Translations under genes and position numbers: made by a program | Shown: piece after piece, positions 18,706-27,608 of the stretch | How positions within the stretch are numbered: position 1 is the stretch's first letter | How the letters are laid out: every line of letters begins with the position of its first letter | Origin: Terrimicrobium sacchariphilum | GTDB lineage: Bacteria; Verrucomicrobiota; Verrucomicrobiia; Chthoniobacterales; Terrimicrobiaceae | DNA length: 64,000 bases | Assembly (NCBI RefSeq): GCF_001613545.1 | Contig: NZ_BDCO01000002.1 | Coordinates: 3,410,001-3,474,000 of the forward strand | Direction of reading: 5' to 3' | Notes under the pieces: model-generated | Seen by the model: the letters and a program-made list of their open reading frames with translations, nothing else | What the model was told of the DNA's origin: nothing | The model's database searches: none

Positions 18706-20055
18706 CTAATCCACCGCCTGCTCGCGCTCGCTCGGTCGGTCGGCCACACGCGGCGCACCGCCGAGCGGCACCTCGCACACCACGCGCAGGCCCCCTTTTC
18801 GCTCGCCTGCCCCGGCATGGATCGCTCCGCCATGCATCGCCATCACGCTCCGGCAGATTGCCAGTCCCAACCCGGAACCCGACCCGCGCTCTGCTGCATC
18901 GTCGAGCCGCACAAATCGCTCAAATATCCGCTCCCGCTCCACCTCTGGCACCCCCGGCCCCTCGTCCTCCACGGTCAGCCGCCACGCATCGAGAGTGAAT
19001 TCCGAGTCGAGCGTCACCAGCGATCCACGACCGGAATACCGAAAGGCGTTTGTCAGCAAATTCAGCAATGCCTGGCGCATCCACTGCGCGTCAAACGCCA
19101 CCTCCCCCTCCGGCTCGATGTGCGCGCGGAACTGCACCCCGGCCTGCTCGGCCAGCAGTGCGGCATCTTCCGTCAATTCATCGAGAAACTCCCGCGGATT
19201 GCGCCGCAGCAGCCGTGGCCGGATCGCCTGCGCCTCGGCCCGGGAGAGAAACAGCAGGTCCTCGATGATGTGCTGCATGCGGTTGATCTCCGCCAACTGC
19301 TCCTGCACGGCCTCCTCCTGCTCCGCGCCGAGGCGTCCGTCGCTTAGCAACTTCTCCGCCTGGAGACGCAGCAGGGACAACGGGGTCTTGAGCTCATGCG
19401 AAGCCTCAGCGCTGAACCGCCGCACCTCCTCAAAAGCCGTCTCCAACCGGTCAAACATTTCGTTGAGCAGCTCCGCCAGCGACGCGATCTCATCCTGCGA
19501 GTCGCCGACCGGAATGCGCTCGCTCAGGTTGTCGAGGCGGATGCGGTTGGCCGTCTCCTGGATCGTCCGTACCGGCCGCAGCGCCGCACGGCTCAGCGCC
19601 ATGCCACTGATCAGGCTGATGAGCAGCACGAGACAGACAAGAACGAGGCTGATCTCCGCATACCCCAGCATCACCTGCCGCACTGGCTCCAGCGGCACCG
19701 CCACCTTCACCGTCGCGCCGTCTTTTTGAAAGACTCCCACGCGATGCCGCCCGAGCGTACCGATCGTTACCGTATTGCCTAACTCCGGCAATACCGTCAC
19801 TCCCAGCGCCGCCGAACGGTAAAGCACAGCGCCACCTGCATCGCGCACCTCGACGAGGAAGCCCGGCGACTCCGCCCCCGGCCGGGGCAGCGAACCTCCG
19901 GCCACCAGGCGGTGAAACTCTGCCGCGTTCTGCAAATCCACGCCGCGCACGAGGTGGCGGTTCAACAGGAAATACCCCGCCGCGAGGAGACCGAAGAGCG
20001 TTACCGTGGAGACAAGGGAATACCACAGCGCGAGGCGGGCTCCCAGCGTTCTCAT
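18706..20055 (-). CDS. Sensor histidine kinase (OmpR-type system)
   Basis: This 449-residue kinase has two transmembrane helices (about 8-31 and 134-155) around a ~100-residue periplasmic sensor region, a HAMP domain, and a HisKA domain with H220 in FSAEASHELKTPLSLL. ATP-binding motifs follow: NLLTNAFRYS (N box), VEDEGPGVP (G1) and GSGLGLAI (G2). It resembles CusS/TctE-like kinases in size and layout. The start ATG overlaps the response-regulator stop by 4 bases, so RR and HK form one operon. The signal is unknown. Confidence 0.94.
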   Translation of the reverse strand: MRTLGARLALWYSLVSTVTLFGLLAAGYFLLNRHLVRGVDLQNAAEFHRLVAGGSLPRPGAESPGFLVEVRDAGGAVLYRSAALGVTVLPELGNTVTIGTLGRHRVGVFQKDGATVKVAVPLEPVRQVMLGYAEISLVLVCLVLLISLISGMALSRAALRPVRTIQETANRIRLDNLSERIPVGDSQDEIASLAELLNEMFDRLETAFEEVRRFSAEASHELKTPLSLLRLQAEKLLSDGRLGAEQEEAVQEQLAEINRMQHIIEDLLFLSRAEAQAIRPRLLRRNPREFLDELTEDAALLAEQAGVQFRAHIEPEGEVAFDAQWMRQALLNLLTNAFRYSGRGSLVTLDSEFTLDAWRLTVEDEGPGVPEVERERIFERFVRLDDAAERGSGSGLGLAICRSVMAMHGGAIHAGAGERKGGLRVVCEVPLGGAPRVADRPSEREQAVD

Positions 20056-20717
20056 AGGAGCTGATACCCCACGCCGCGTTGTGTCTTAAAGAGCGGCTCG
20101 CCGCCGGGCGTTTCCAGCTTCGCCCGGAGCTTGCTCATGTAGACATCGAGGAGATTGGTATCCACGTCGTAGTTTGACTCCCAGATCTTCTCGCAGATCA
20201 GCGTGCGAGTGAGCGTGCGCCCTGGGTTGCGCAGGAAGGTCTCGAGCAGCGCAAACTCGCGGTTCGTCAGGTCGAGCGGCCTGCCGTGCAGCGACACCGC
20301 GCGGCCCACGAGGTCCATGCGTAGCGGCCCATGCTCCAGCACCGTATCCTTTGATGCCGACTGCCGCCTCAGCAGCGAGCGGACGCGGGCGAGGAGTTCC
20401 TCCAGGCTGAAGGGCTTGGCCAGATAATCATCCGCGCCGAGGTCGAGCCCCCGGATGCGATCCTGCACCGCATCGCGCGCGCTTAGGATGAGCACGGGTT
20501 CGTTGAATCCCGCCCGCCGCCATTCCCGCAGCAAATCCAGCCCGTCACCATCCGGCAGTCCGAGATCGAGAATGATCGCATCCTGCGCAGCCTCCGCCAG
20601 CGCATCCCGCGCCTCCGCGCATGTACGAACCCACGTCGTCGTGTAGCCATGCTCGGCGATGGCCTTTTTCAGGAACCGCCCGAGCCGCTCCTGGTCTTCA
20701 ACAATCAAGATTTTCAC
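20052..20717 (-). CDS. OmpR/PhoB-family response regulator
   Basis: The 221-residue protein starts at GTG 20717 (MKILIVEDQERLG). The receiver domain has the acidic pair E7/D8, phospho-acceptor D51 in AIILDLGLPDGDG and the conserved K of DYLAKPFSLEELLARV. The C-terminal winged helix (LTNREFALLETFLRNPGRTL, VDTNLLDVYMSKLRAKL) binds DNA. It should be phosphorylated by the kinase encoded immediately downstream. The 59-bp gap to the upstream PIN gene is GC/AT mixed with no clear palindrome. Confidence 0.95.
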   Translation of the reverse strand: MKILIVEDQERLGRFLKKAIAEHGYTTTWVRTCAEARDALAEAAQDAIILDLGLPDGDGLDLLREWRRAGFNEPVLILSARDAVQDRIRGLDLGADDYLAKPFSLEELLARVRSLLRRQSASKDTVLEHGPLRMDLVGRAVSLHGRPLDLTNREFALLETFLRNPGRTLTRTLICEKIWESNYDVDTNLLDVYMSKLRAKLETPGGEPLFKTQRGVGYQLL

Positions 20718-20776
20718 GATGGGGAACGCCTCAAAATGTCCCCCCTTTTCCCCCGATTCGCTAGGAAAAAGTCAGG

Positions 20777-21148
20777 CTACCGGGATTCGAAAGGATCTAT
20801 AAGTCGCAAGCCTTCCACCCATCGAAAATCTTCCACGTTACGGGTCACCAGCTCGCATCCGGCCTCGATAGCAGTCCCTGCAACGAGGGAATCGCCAAGT
20901 CCCATTTTCCGCCTCTGTCGCAGAGCTATTGCTCGATCAGTGATTTCAGTCGTAATGGGTATGACAAGCAGGGCATCCAAAAAACCAGCAAGATCACGCC
21001 TTTCATCTTCTTTTAGCAGATGATACCCGAGAACCTCCACCCGCGATATCTGCGAAACGGCCAACGGCTCAGTTTCCAGCCACTCTCTCAGCCATTCATT
21101 TTCAGAGAGGGTCGCGTAAATGATGATGTTGCTATCGAGCAACCTCAT
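20777..21148 (-). CDS. PIN-domain toxin (VapC-like)
   Basis: This 123-residue protein is a PIN-domain ribonuclease. The acidic metal-binding residues are visible: D5 in RLLDSNIIIY, a Glu in ISRVEVLGY, and D85 in MGLGDSLVAGTA. VapC toxins cleave RNA such as initiator tRNA or rRNA. Its ATG shares one base with the stop of the upstream small gene (TAATG), the normal antitoxin-toxin order. The gene has slightly lower GC than its neighbours, consistent with a mobile toxin-antitoxin module. Confidence 0.9.
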   Translation of the reverse strand: MRLLDSNIIIYATLSENEWLREWLETEPLAVSQISRVEVLGYHLLKEDERRDLAGFLDALLVIPITTEITDRAIALRQRRKMGLGDSLVAGTAIEAGCELVTRNVEDFRWVEGLRLIDPFESR

Positions 21149-21399
21149 TACTCCCGCCCGGGCAAAGTACGATCCTGGCGGTTTTCACGCTCCCAATTCG
21201 CCGGGTTTGCGATGCTGGAAACTCCCCCACGCGCAGAAATCTTTCTCAGGAAATCGATCGCGTGCGCGGAAGGCTTCGCCTCAGTCACTTTGGTCAGAGT
21301 CGCCACGATCATGACCTTGCCGTGCCGCAATTCCTCGGGCAACGGGAGATGCACGCTGCCATCGGCGTCGACATCGAGTATCGCCTGAATCGTGCTCAT
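21148..21399 (-). CDS. Putative antitoxin of the PIN toxin
   Basis: The 83-residue product starts MSTIQAILDVDADGSVHLPL and contains a short beta-strand start (QAILDVDADGSVHLPLPEEL) of the kind found in AbrB/DUF-type antitoxins and a polar C-terminus (ANPANWERENRQDRTLPGRE) that could wrap the toxin. It is not a classic RHH VapB. The gene position, length, 1-base overlap with the PIN gene and a palindromic promoter region upstream support the antitoxin role. Binding to the toxin is inferred, not seen. Confidence 0.75.
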   Translation of the reverse strand: MSTIQAILDVDADGSVHLPLPEELRHGKVMIVATLTKVTEAKPSAHAIDFLRKISARGGVSSIANPANWERENRQDRTLPGRE

Positions 21400-21406
21400 C
21401 CTTTCT

Positions 21407-21422
21407 TATATATCACTATATA
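21407..21422 (-). promoter_or_regulatory. AT-rich palindrome at the antitoxin promoter
   Basis: TATATA, four bases, TATATA forms a 6-bp inverted repeat 8 bases before the antitoxin ATG, in a high-GC genome. It fits a -10 element and/or an autoregulatory operator for the toxin-antitoxin complex. No separate -35 was assigned. Confidence 0.45.
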
Positions 21423-21547
21423 CGGGAGTCAGCAAGCCCGCCGGGCAATCCACAGCACGCCATAAAGGCCTCCGACTCATTTCCGAGCCTTTGCTCAAGG
21501 GAATCCCGGCCTTGACGCCCGGGAGGGAATCCGCCACAGGAAGCGAT

Positions 21548-22579
21548 ATGCAGCTCCACACTGTATTCTCTCTCGCGGCCGCCATCGGCCTTCTCACCGC
21601 CCTCCCCGCTTCAGCCGCCGATGTAAAAGGTGCGAAAGACCCCGATTTTCTCAAACGCATCACCGGGTCGGAGATCATCTGGTACGGGTTTGCGAAGTTT
21701 GACGAGATGCCGATAGCGCTGGAGAAGGTGCAGTTTGACTACGGCACCTCCGCCTTCAAGGACACCAAGAAGCAGGTCGTCGAGGGCCAGCGCACTACGA
21801 TCTACTACAAGCTCCCCGGCGACGCCTCCACCCTCGAGGCGGTGCGTCAATACCAGGAGCTGCTTGGCGAGGCAGGTTACAAGACGCTCTTCACCGCCGC
21901 CGATGACAACCTCGACGACGGGTACAACCGATTCGTCGCCCAGATCTTCCCGCAAGCCAAGAAAACCGAAGGCCTCCAGTACCTGCATGAGTTCAACCAC
22001 AGCCAGCAGCGGTACGCCGCTCTGGAGGGTACGGGACCGAATGGTGCGCCGATTTACATCAGCCTCTACGCTTTCCTCATCAAGGACGGCTCGGGCAGCG
22101 GGTACAGCACCCTGGCCAAGGAGCACGATATCCAGAAGGGCAACTGCATCCTCCGCGTCGACGTCCTCCAGACCAAACCGATGGACCAGCGCATGTCCGT
22201 AGTGAAGGCCGCCGAGATCGAGCAGACCATCGCCAAGACCGGCCGCATTGCCATCTACGGCGTGTACTTCGACACCGACAAGGCCGACATCAAGCCGGAA
22301 TCCGACGCCGCCCTCACCGAAATGGCCACCGCCATCAACGCCGCGCCCGGCAAGAAATTCCTCATCGTCGGCCACACTGACAACCAGGGCGCTCTCGACC
22401 ACAACCAGGAGCTCTCCAAGCGCCGCGCCGCCTCCGTCGCCGCTGCTCTCGCGGCAAAATACAACGTCCCCGCCTCTGCGATCATCCCCGTGGGCGTCGG
22501 CATGGCTGCCCCCGTCGCACCAAATACCGACGACGCGGGGCGCGCCAAGAACCGCCGCGTCGAGATCGTCGCTATGTGA
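21548..22579 (+). CDS. OmpA-family outer-membrane protein
   Basis: From ATG 21548, preceded by AGGAAG, the protein is 343 residues. A signal peptide (MQLHTVFSLAAAIGLLTALP, cleavage after ASA) is followed by a soluble N-terminal domain of unknown type (about 30-230) and a C-terminal OmpA/MotB domain: YGVYFDTDKADIKPESDAAL, IVGHTDNQGALDHNQELSKR and AGRAKNRRVEIV. The OmpA domain binds peptidoglycan through the conserved D and R residues. The N-terminal part is not a beta barrel I recognise, so it may be a periplasmic cell-wall-linked protein, not a porin. Confidence 0.88.
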   Translation: MQLHTVFSLAAAIGLLTALPASAADVKGAKDPDFLKRITGSEIIWYGFAKFDEMPIALEKVQFDYGTSAFKDTKKQVVEGQRTTIYYKLPGDASTLEAVRQYQELLGEAGYKTLFTAADDNLDDGYNRFVAQIFPQAKKTEGLQYLHEFNHSQQRYAALEGTGPNGAPIYISLYAFLIKDGSGSGYSTLAKEHDIQKGNCILRVDVLQTKPMDQRMSVVKAAEIEQTIAKTGRIAIYGVYFDTDKADIKPESDAALTEMATAINAAPGKKFLIVGHTDNQGALDHNQELSKRRAASVAAALAAKYNVPASAIIPVGVGMAAPVAPNTDDAGRAKNRRVEIVAM

Positions 22580-22727
22580 GACCGCCCGTCCGGGCGTGCC
22601 ACTGATCCCGCCGCACAACGAAGCAGCGGGAAGACTGAGCTACCTCCTGCGGAATCAGCTGATCCGCCTGAAGTGACTCCGTGATGTTACTCTTCCCCGG
22701 CGAACCCCGGGAGGATGACCGGCGGCT

Positions 22728-23528
22728 TCAGGCGCGCGCCATGCGGCGGCGATAGGCGGCAAAGACCAGCAATCCCCCTCCTGCAAGAAGCCCGAGCGTC
22801 GTCGGCTCCGGCACTGCTGTGGTGCTGAGATTGTCGATCGCAACGCCTCCACTCACCTGAAAGTAAATGTATGCCGTGCTGTCGCCAGCGATGGCGGGAT
22901 TGTTGAAAGTCTGGGAGGCACTCGCCAGCAGCGAGCCGACCGTGCCGTCCGATGAAGCGCTGTTGAGCGTCCCCGTTACTGAGAAATTGTTGGACCCGAG
23001 ATAAGAGACCGTAAGTTCGTAAAAGTACCAGTTTGTCGTCGTGGGCAAACCACCCGCTACCGGACTGACTTTCCATTCGGACTCACCTGATCCACTGTAG
23101 CTGGAAATGCCCATCTCGCCGCCATTCGCGCCCCCGCTCGTCACGTTGATGATCGGATAGTAAACACTGCCTCCATTGCCCGGCTGTCCATCCGTCAACA
23201 GCGGTACAGGCTCAGTTGTCACTCCCAGAGTCGGATTATTATTGGCATTTCCCTTGTAGTAAAAACTGACCTGCCAAGTATCGAGATTCCCCGAAAATGG
23301 CGTATTCAGGGTGAAAATTTGCCAAGGGCCATTCTCATAGTCCGTTGCCGAGATATCGAGGCAACCCGAGTTATTCAATCCACCCGTTCCGCTCTGGATC
23401 GTCAGCCCCGACTGCGCCGAGGAAAAATTTCCCGTCAGTTGTCCCGGCGTGTTGAAGTCGAAAAGCACCGCCCCATAAGACGCACCCACCACGGCAAATA
23501 TCCCCAAAACGGCAACAACAGACTTCAT
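22728..23528 (-). CDS. PEP-CTERM exported protein
   Basis: The 266-residue protein has a signal peptide (MKSVVAVLGIFAVVGASYGA) and a C-terminal PEP-CTERM tripartite signal: VPEPTTLGLLAGGGLLVFAA then YRRRMARA. The middle is Gly/Ser/Thr/Asn rich and beta-strand-like, with low Lys/Arg content. PEP-CTERM proteins are processed by exosortase (EpsH/XrtA type) and sent to the cell surface or exopolysaccharide. No exosortase gene is in the window. The region downstream to the OmpA gene has no gene. Confidence 0.92.
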   Translation of the reverse strand: MKSVVAVLGIFAVVGASYGAVLFDFNTPGQLTGNFSSAQSGLTIQSGTGGLNNSGCLDISATDYENGPWQIFTLNTPFSGNLDTWQVSFYYKGNANNNPTLGVTTEPVPLLTDGQPGNGGSVYYPIINVTSGGANGGEMGISSYSGSGESEWKVSPVAGGLPTTTNWYFYELTVSYLGSNNFSVTGTLNSASSDGTVGSLLASASQTFNNPAIAGDSTAYIYFQVSGGVAIDNLSTTAVPEPTTLGLLAGGGLLVFAAYRRRMARA

Positions 23529-23761
23529 GAGCGGGGCAGGGAATCTGAACTCTTTTCGGCCAGCAAGATTAAATCCTGCTCACAACATACATTGATACGC
23601 AGTCTCAATACGAAATTCGCAGTATATCCTTGACCCCCGCCTCACAACTTACCTTAACGCGCACGCGGCAAAGTCTATGACATGCCATCCGGCAGATGGA
23701 CAGGCTGGCCTCTTCCGCGCCGGAGACGGTCTTTATCCGAAAAAATGATCAGGCCTCCCGC

Positions 23762-24235
23762 TTAACCTGCACCCTCCACCGTGAACACCCCCTCGCAACT
23801 CACGGGAAAATTCACCGACCGCGCGATGAAGCATACCTCGTGGATGCGCCCATGTATTGCCTGAGCCTTCTCCAGATCCGCCCCGGCGCGCACGGTGATG
23901 CGCGGGCGCAGCGTGGCGGAGACAAATCTCCCCGCACCTCCCGGCCCCGCTTCGCCCACACCCTCCGGCTCATCCTCATAGGCTAGCACGCCGATGCCGG
24001 CATCGGCGGCGTAGTGCAGATACCAGAGCATGTGGCAGGCGGAGAGTGCGGAAAGCAGCAGGTCCTCCGGGTTCATTTTCCCAGGATCGCCGCCGAGCAG
24101 CGGGTCGTTTGAACACGGGATCACCGTCTTGCCCGGCACTGCGATATCCCACGTGCGGTCGTACCCGCGATAGGTCGCCGTCCCGTCGCCCCGGTTGCCC
24201 GTCCAGACGATGCGCGAGGTGTAGCTATGCCCCAT
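23762..24235 (-). CDS. OsmC-family protein
   Basis: The 157-residue protein follows the OsmC/YhfA fold: RIVWTGNRGDGTATYRGYDR at the N-terminus, PEDLLLSALSACHMLWYLHY with the catalytic Cys of SACHM, and a C-terminal VCFIARSVNFPVSCEGVFTV with the second Cys. OsmC proteins reduce organic hydroperoxides. ATG 24235 lies 2 bases after the stop of a choloylglycine-hydrolase-like gene, so the two share an operon. Confidence 0.9.
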   Translation of the reverse strand: MGHSYTSRIVWTGNRGDGTATYRGYDRTWDIAVPGKTVIPCSNDPLLGGDPGKMNPEDLLLSALSACHMLWYLHYAADAGIGVLAYEDEPEGVGEAGPGGAGRFVSATLRPRITVRAGADLEKAQAIHGRIHEVCFIARSVNFPVSCEGVFTVEGAG

Positions 24236-24237
24236 GC

Positions 24238-25320
24238 CTACTTGCCCGGCGTCGCCGCCAGCGGCGTGAAGGCCTGTGCGGGCTCAAGGTGCTTCGACGC
24301 ATCGCCTGCGTAGAATTTTCCGCCCGTGAGCAGAAGGCGCTTCACCCCCGCCCCGGCGGAGAAATCGAGCTTCGTCAGGTCGATCCAGAAGGTATTCGGA
24401 ACCGTCGCGGCGTCGTAATAGTATGTCAGGTGTTTGCTATCGGATACGGTCCGCCAGATGGTCGAGGCGATGTTGGGTTCGCCCGGGGTGGTGAGGCCTA
24501 GCGGTACGCTGACAGACCGGATCACGCTCATCATGGAGGCCACGCCCTGCACCGAGAGATCCTCACCCGGCACGGCCTTGATGAAGTTCTTGTCGATGCC
24601 GCGCGGGACGGAATTGATGCCGAAGGACGCTCGGGCAAAACGATCCGCCGCACGCGCAGTGCCGGGGAGGAAGTTGGTTCCTCCCACGCCGCTCCAATAC
24701 TTCTCGATAGCGAGCTGCTGCGAGTACTCGGGCGAGTTGGTCATCACGGTGTACTGCGGGCCATGGTGGATCACGAGCTTGCCGTCGATGTACTCAAAGA
24801 TGGCTGAGTCGCCCGTGGCGTCGGTGAGGGCGAGATGCCCGGTGGCGGGCGATCCGTCCGGCAGCTTCGGGGCGATGATGCGAAAGGGTTCCTTCTCCAG
24901 CGCCGCCACCGCCTCGGCGACCGTGGCATAGTTATCGAGGACGTACTGCGCCCACATGGAGATGCACATCGACGGCTTGTCCCCCACCGCGCCGTAGTCG
25001 GACTCCGCGAGGTAGAGCGTGTTGGCGACCAGCCCCTTTTCATTGATGCCGTCGACCGTGGCGATCTCATAGATCGTCGTGATCACGCTCCCGTACCTTG
25101 ACTCCCAGGTGATCGATCCCGGCCCCGCCGCGCCATCACGCTTCATTCCGCGAGGGAAGACCCACAGGTTATTCTCGATCTCCTCCATCCAGTCCATCGA
25201 TCGACCGGTCAGGACCGTTCCGTCATCGAGTTTGAGCACAGCGCGCGTACAGGCCGCAACCGGCGAAGCACTGGCTGCAAAACCCAGGCACGCCGCGAAC
25301 AGGAGGGGGAAACTCTTCAT
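24238..25320 (-). CDS. Choloylglycine-hydrolase / penicillin V acylase family Ntn hydrolase
   Basis: The 360-residue protein has a signal peptide ending ...SPVAA followed by C24, which becomes the N-terminal catalytic nucleophile on cleavage: CTRAVLKLDDGTVLTGRSMD. TGRSMDWMEEIE and the ITWESRYGSVITTIYEIATV and DGINEKGLVANTLYLAES stretches are typical of linear C-N bond amidases (bile-salt hydrolase, penicillin V acylase, AHL acylase). Being exported, a periplasmic or extracellular amide substrate is likely. Bile acid is improbable in this organism; N-acyl homoserine lactones or other N-acyl compounds are alternatives. OsmC follows directly. Confidence 0.92.
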   Translation of the reverse strand: MKSFPLLFAACLGFAASASPVAACTRAVLKLDDGTVLTGRSMDWMEEIENNLWVFPRGMKRDGAAGPGSITWESRYGSVITTIYEIATVDGINEKGLVANTLYLAESDYGAVGDKPSMCISMWAQYVLDNYATVAEAVAALEKEPFRIIAPKLPDGSPATGHLALTDATGDSAIFEYIDGKLVIHHGPQYTVMTNSPEYSQQLAIEKYWSGVGGTNFLPGTARAADRFARASFGINSVPRGIDKNFIKAVPGEDLSVQGVASMMSVIRSVSVPLGLTTPGEPNIASTIWRTVSDSKHLTYYYDAATVPNTFWIDLTKLDFSAGAGVKRLLLTGGKFYAGDASKHLEPAQAFTPLAATPGK

Positions 25321-25356
25321 TCCCCGATAGGAGCACGAACAGCCCGCTGGCTCAAG

Positions 25357-26754
25357 CTATAGCCCGGCGTCGTGACCCGTAGCCGAGAGGAAATCGACTC
25401 CCTCCGGCTCGTCCGTAGGGCGCAATTCCAGCCGGAAAACGGAACCACCGCCGTCATTGGGGAAACAGGAGATCGTTCCATTCAGGAGCTTCGCCAAGCG
25501 TGCCGCGATGAATAGCCCGAGACCATTGCTCGGCTCCCCGGCTGTCGGCAGATTCCCGGTGCGCTGAAATTTCTGAAAGAGATAAGGCGCCGCCTCTCCC
25601 GGGATGCCCGGGCCGGCATCCCGCACATCGATGCGGCACGCGCCATCCTCCCTCCGCCAGGCGATGCGCACAGTCGACCCCGGCGGCGAATACTTGATGG
25701 CATTGCTCAGGAGATTTTCCACCACCCGCAGGCACAGTACGGGATCGGTCGGCCAGAGCTCCTCCGTCCCGGAGCTTTCGATGACGATATCCGACCCTTT
25801 CTCCGCAGCCGAGGCGCCGAGGCTGTCCCGGGCGGCGAGGAGGAGTTCGCCGATGCGGGTCGGGCGAAACACAGGGACCTTTGCCCCTTGCTCGAGTTCG
25901 TGCGTCTCGAGCATGTCACCGACGAGCTCGACGAGATTGCTCAGCGCCTTGTCGCACTCCGCGACGACTTCGCGATAGGGCTCGCTCCGCCACTCTGGCT
26001 TCGTCCCCAGGATGCGAAACAGGCTGCGGATGTTCAGCAGCGGACCCTTGATGTCGTGGGCGGCCAGGAGCATCACCTCGTTCAGGTCCTCCGTCACCTT
26101 GAGTAGCCCCTCATTGGCCCGCCGCAAGGCCCGGCTGCGCAGGAAGGACTGCCAGTCCTTCGAAAAAAGCGTCCATGCCGCGATAACCGCCAGCACCAGG
26201 CTGTCGGTGCCGAGGAAGAGCGCCATGGCGGAGACGCCCTCGGGGCCTGCCGATGTCCACAGCTCCGCCAGATAGACGGCATGAGTCGCTCCGAGCAGGA
26301 TGAGAAAATCCAGCGGCGGCAGGCGAAACAGCATGGCCGGAATCAGCAGGCCCAGGACGTAAACCGGATTATTCGGATACGTCCCCAGTGTGCTGAAGTA
26401 ATACCCCGTCATCGAGACAAGGCAATACGCGTAGTAGGCCCGGACCACCCACAATCGCGTCCGGAGAAAGCCCGTCGTCTTTCTCAGCACCAGCGCCAGT
26501 GACAGGGAGATGATTCCCAGCCCGATGTCAAAGAGCGCCCAGGAGGTCATCTCGGGCAGCCGCGTGTAAATCAGGTTATACACCAGTCCGCCAATGCTGA
26601 TGGGCAGATAGATGCCCGCGACCCACGCCATGCGGGTCAGGTTGCCGGGCGTGATCTCCTCGAGGAACTGCCTGTGGCTCTCGCGGGAGGCTTTTCCCCA
26701 GCTATGGGCGATCGTTTTCAAGGCTGCTGCCCGCTTGAGGATTCGCTCTCGCAA
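25357..26754 (-). CDS. Sensor histidine kinase, multi-span membrane N-terminus
   Basis: The 465-residue kinase has an N-terminal membrane module of about six hydrophobic segments (residues 43-195) with no obvious periplasmic sensor, then HisKA with H233 in LLAAHDIKGPLLNI and HATPase motifs: VVENLLSNAIKYSPPG, VRDAGPGIP and SNGLGLFIA. The longest frame starts at TTG 26754 and overlaps the RR gene by 37 bases; TTG 26721, overlapping the RR stop as TTGA, is an equally plausible coupled start. The partner is the NarL-type regulator directly upstream. The signal may be membrane or redox-related, but this is a guess. Confidence 0.9.
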   Translation of the reverse strand: MRERILKRAAALKTIAHSWGKASRESHRQFLEEITPGNLTRMAWVAGIYLPISIGGLVYNLIYTRLPEMTSWALFDIGLGIISLSLALVLRKTTGFLRTRLWVVRAYYAYCLVSMTGYYFSTLGTYPNNPVYVLGLLIPAMLFRLPPLDFLILLGATHAVYLAELWTSAGPEGVSAMALFLGTDSLVLAVIAAWTLFSKDWQSFLRSRALRRANEGLLKVTEDLNEVMLLAAHDIKGPLLNIRSLFRILGTKPEWRSEPYREVVAECDKALSNLVELVGDMLETHELEQGAKVPVFRPTRIGELLLAARDSLGASAAEKGSDIVIESSGTEELWPTDPVLCLRVVENLLSNAIKYSPPGSTVRIAWRREDGACRIDVRDAGPGIPGEAAPYLFQKFQRTGNLPTAGEPSNGLGLFIAARLAKLLNGTISCFPNDGGGSVFRLELRPTDEPEGVDFLSATGHDAGL

Positions 26755-27404
26755 TATGCTTCGGCACTACGCACCAGCTCGACGCCAGAGAGCAGATGGA
26801 GCTTTTGCTTGATGCGCTCGCGAACGGTCTGCACCGCCTCCAGGCTCACACCCAGCCGGGCGGCGATCTGCGCGGTGTCGTACCCCTCGCCCAAGAGGCG
26901 AAAAACATGCAGTTGCTGGATGGACAGTCCGTCCAGTCCCTCGGAGTTTCTCTCTCCTCCGCCGGCCTCGTCGATGAGGAGCTGGAGCACACTCTCACTG
27001 GCAAACAACCCACCGGCCGCCACCTTGCGCAGGGCTTCCAGCAGTTGCTCGTGCGGCGCGCTTTTCATTACATAACCCTTCGCGCCCAGCCGGAAAGCCC
27101 GCAACCCGTGCCGCGTCTCATCGAGGCTGGAATAAATCACGACCCGCGCCGCGGGAGCCACCCGCAGGATGCCCGGCAGCAGGTCCAGGCCACTCCGCCC
27201 GTCAAGCAGCAGGTCGAGTATGACGAGATCTGGCAGCTGGCGTTCCACCCAGGCGAGCAGTGGATGTCCCGGCTTTGGAGTTTCGCACAATTCAAAATCC
27301 GCGCAGTCCGACAGCATCGTCTTCACCGCGAGTAATACAATCGGATGATCATCCAGCAACAGGACCTTGCGCCGTGTTTCGGGAGAGCGCTGCATACCTG
27401 ACAA
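26718..27404 (-). CDS. NarL/LuxR-family response regulator
   Basis: The 228-residue protein has a receiver domain with D18/D19 (VLLLDDHP) and phospho-acceptor D64 in LVILDLLLDGRSGL, followed by a LuxR-type HTH (LSIQQLHVFRLLGEGYDTAQ, then IAARLGVSLEAVQTVRERIK). The usual GLT-RE-EVL start of the HTH is altered (LDGLSIQQLHVF), which is slightly divergent. It precedes and overlaps its likely cognate kinase. Starts at 27404 or 27395 are both possible. It is divergent from the flavoprotein gene, with about 200 bp between starts, so regulation of that gene is an inference. Confidence 0.92.
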   Translation of the reverse strand: MSGMQRSPETRRKVLLLDDHPIVLLAVKTMLSDCADFELCETPKPGHPLLAWVERQLPDLVILDLLLDGRSGLDLLPGILRVAPAARVVIYSSLDETRHGLRAFRLGAKGYVMKSAPHEQLLEALRKVAAGGLFASESVLQLLIDEAGGGERNSEGLDGLSIQQLHVFRLLGEGYDTAQIAARLGVSLEAVQTVRERIKQKLHLLSGVELVRSAEAYCESESSSGQQP

Positions 27405-27608
27405 ATACGGGAGAATGCGCCTCCCGTCAGCCGTGAATTTCGGAGGAAATGGCCTCCAAAATCAGTCCGAATTACGGAGAAATGCCTGCTATTGCCTCGC
27501 ACCCCCATCATTCCGCCTGACCCTGCACCTGCCCGGCATATCGCCAGTCGGGCCGTTTCCGAGGAATTTCCTCGCCGGGGGAAAATCCGGGTATTAGGTA
27601 GCGACAGC

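Noticed and set aside
22580-22620. GC-rich inverted repeat CGCCCG/CGGGCG after the OmpA-like gene
   Set aside because: Six base pairs with a two-base gap cannot form a proper hairpin loop, and no T-run follows.
27449-27520. Small ORF (23 codons) with GGAGG just before its ATG, upstream of the flavoprotein gene
   Set aside because: The spacing to ATG is only two bases and the peptide has no attenuator-like feature; probably chance.
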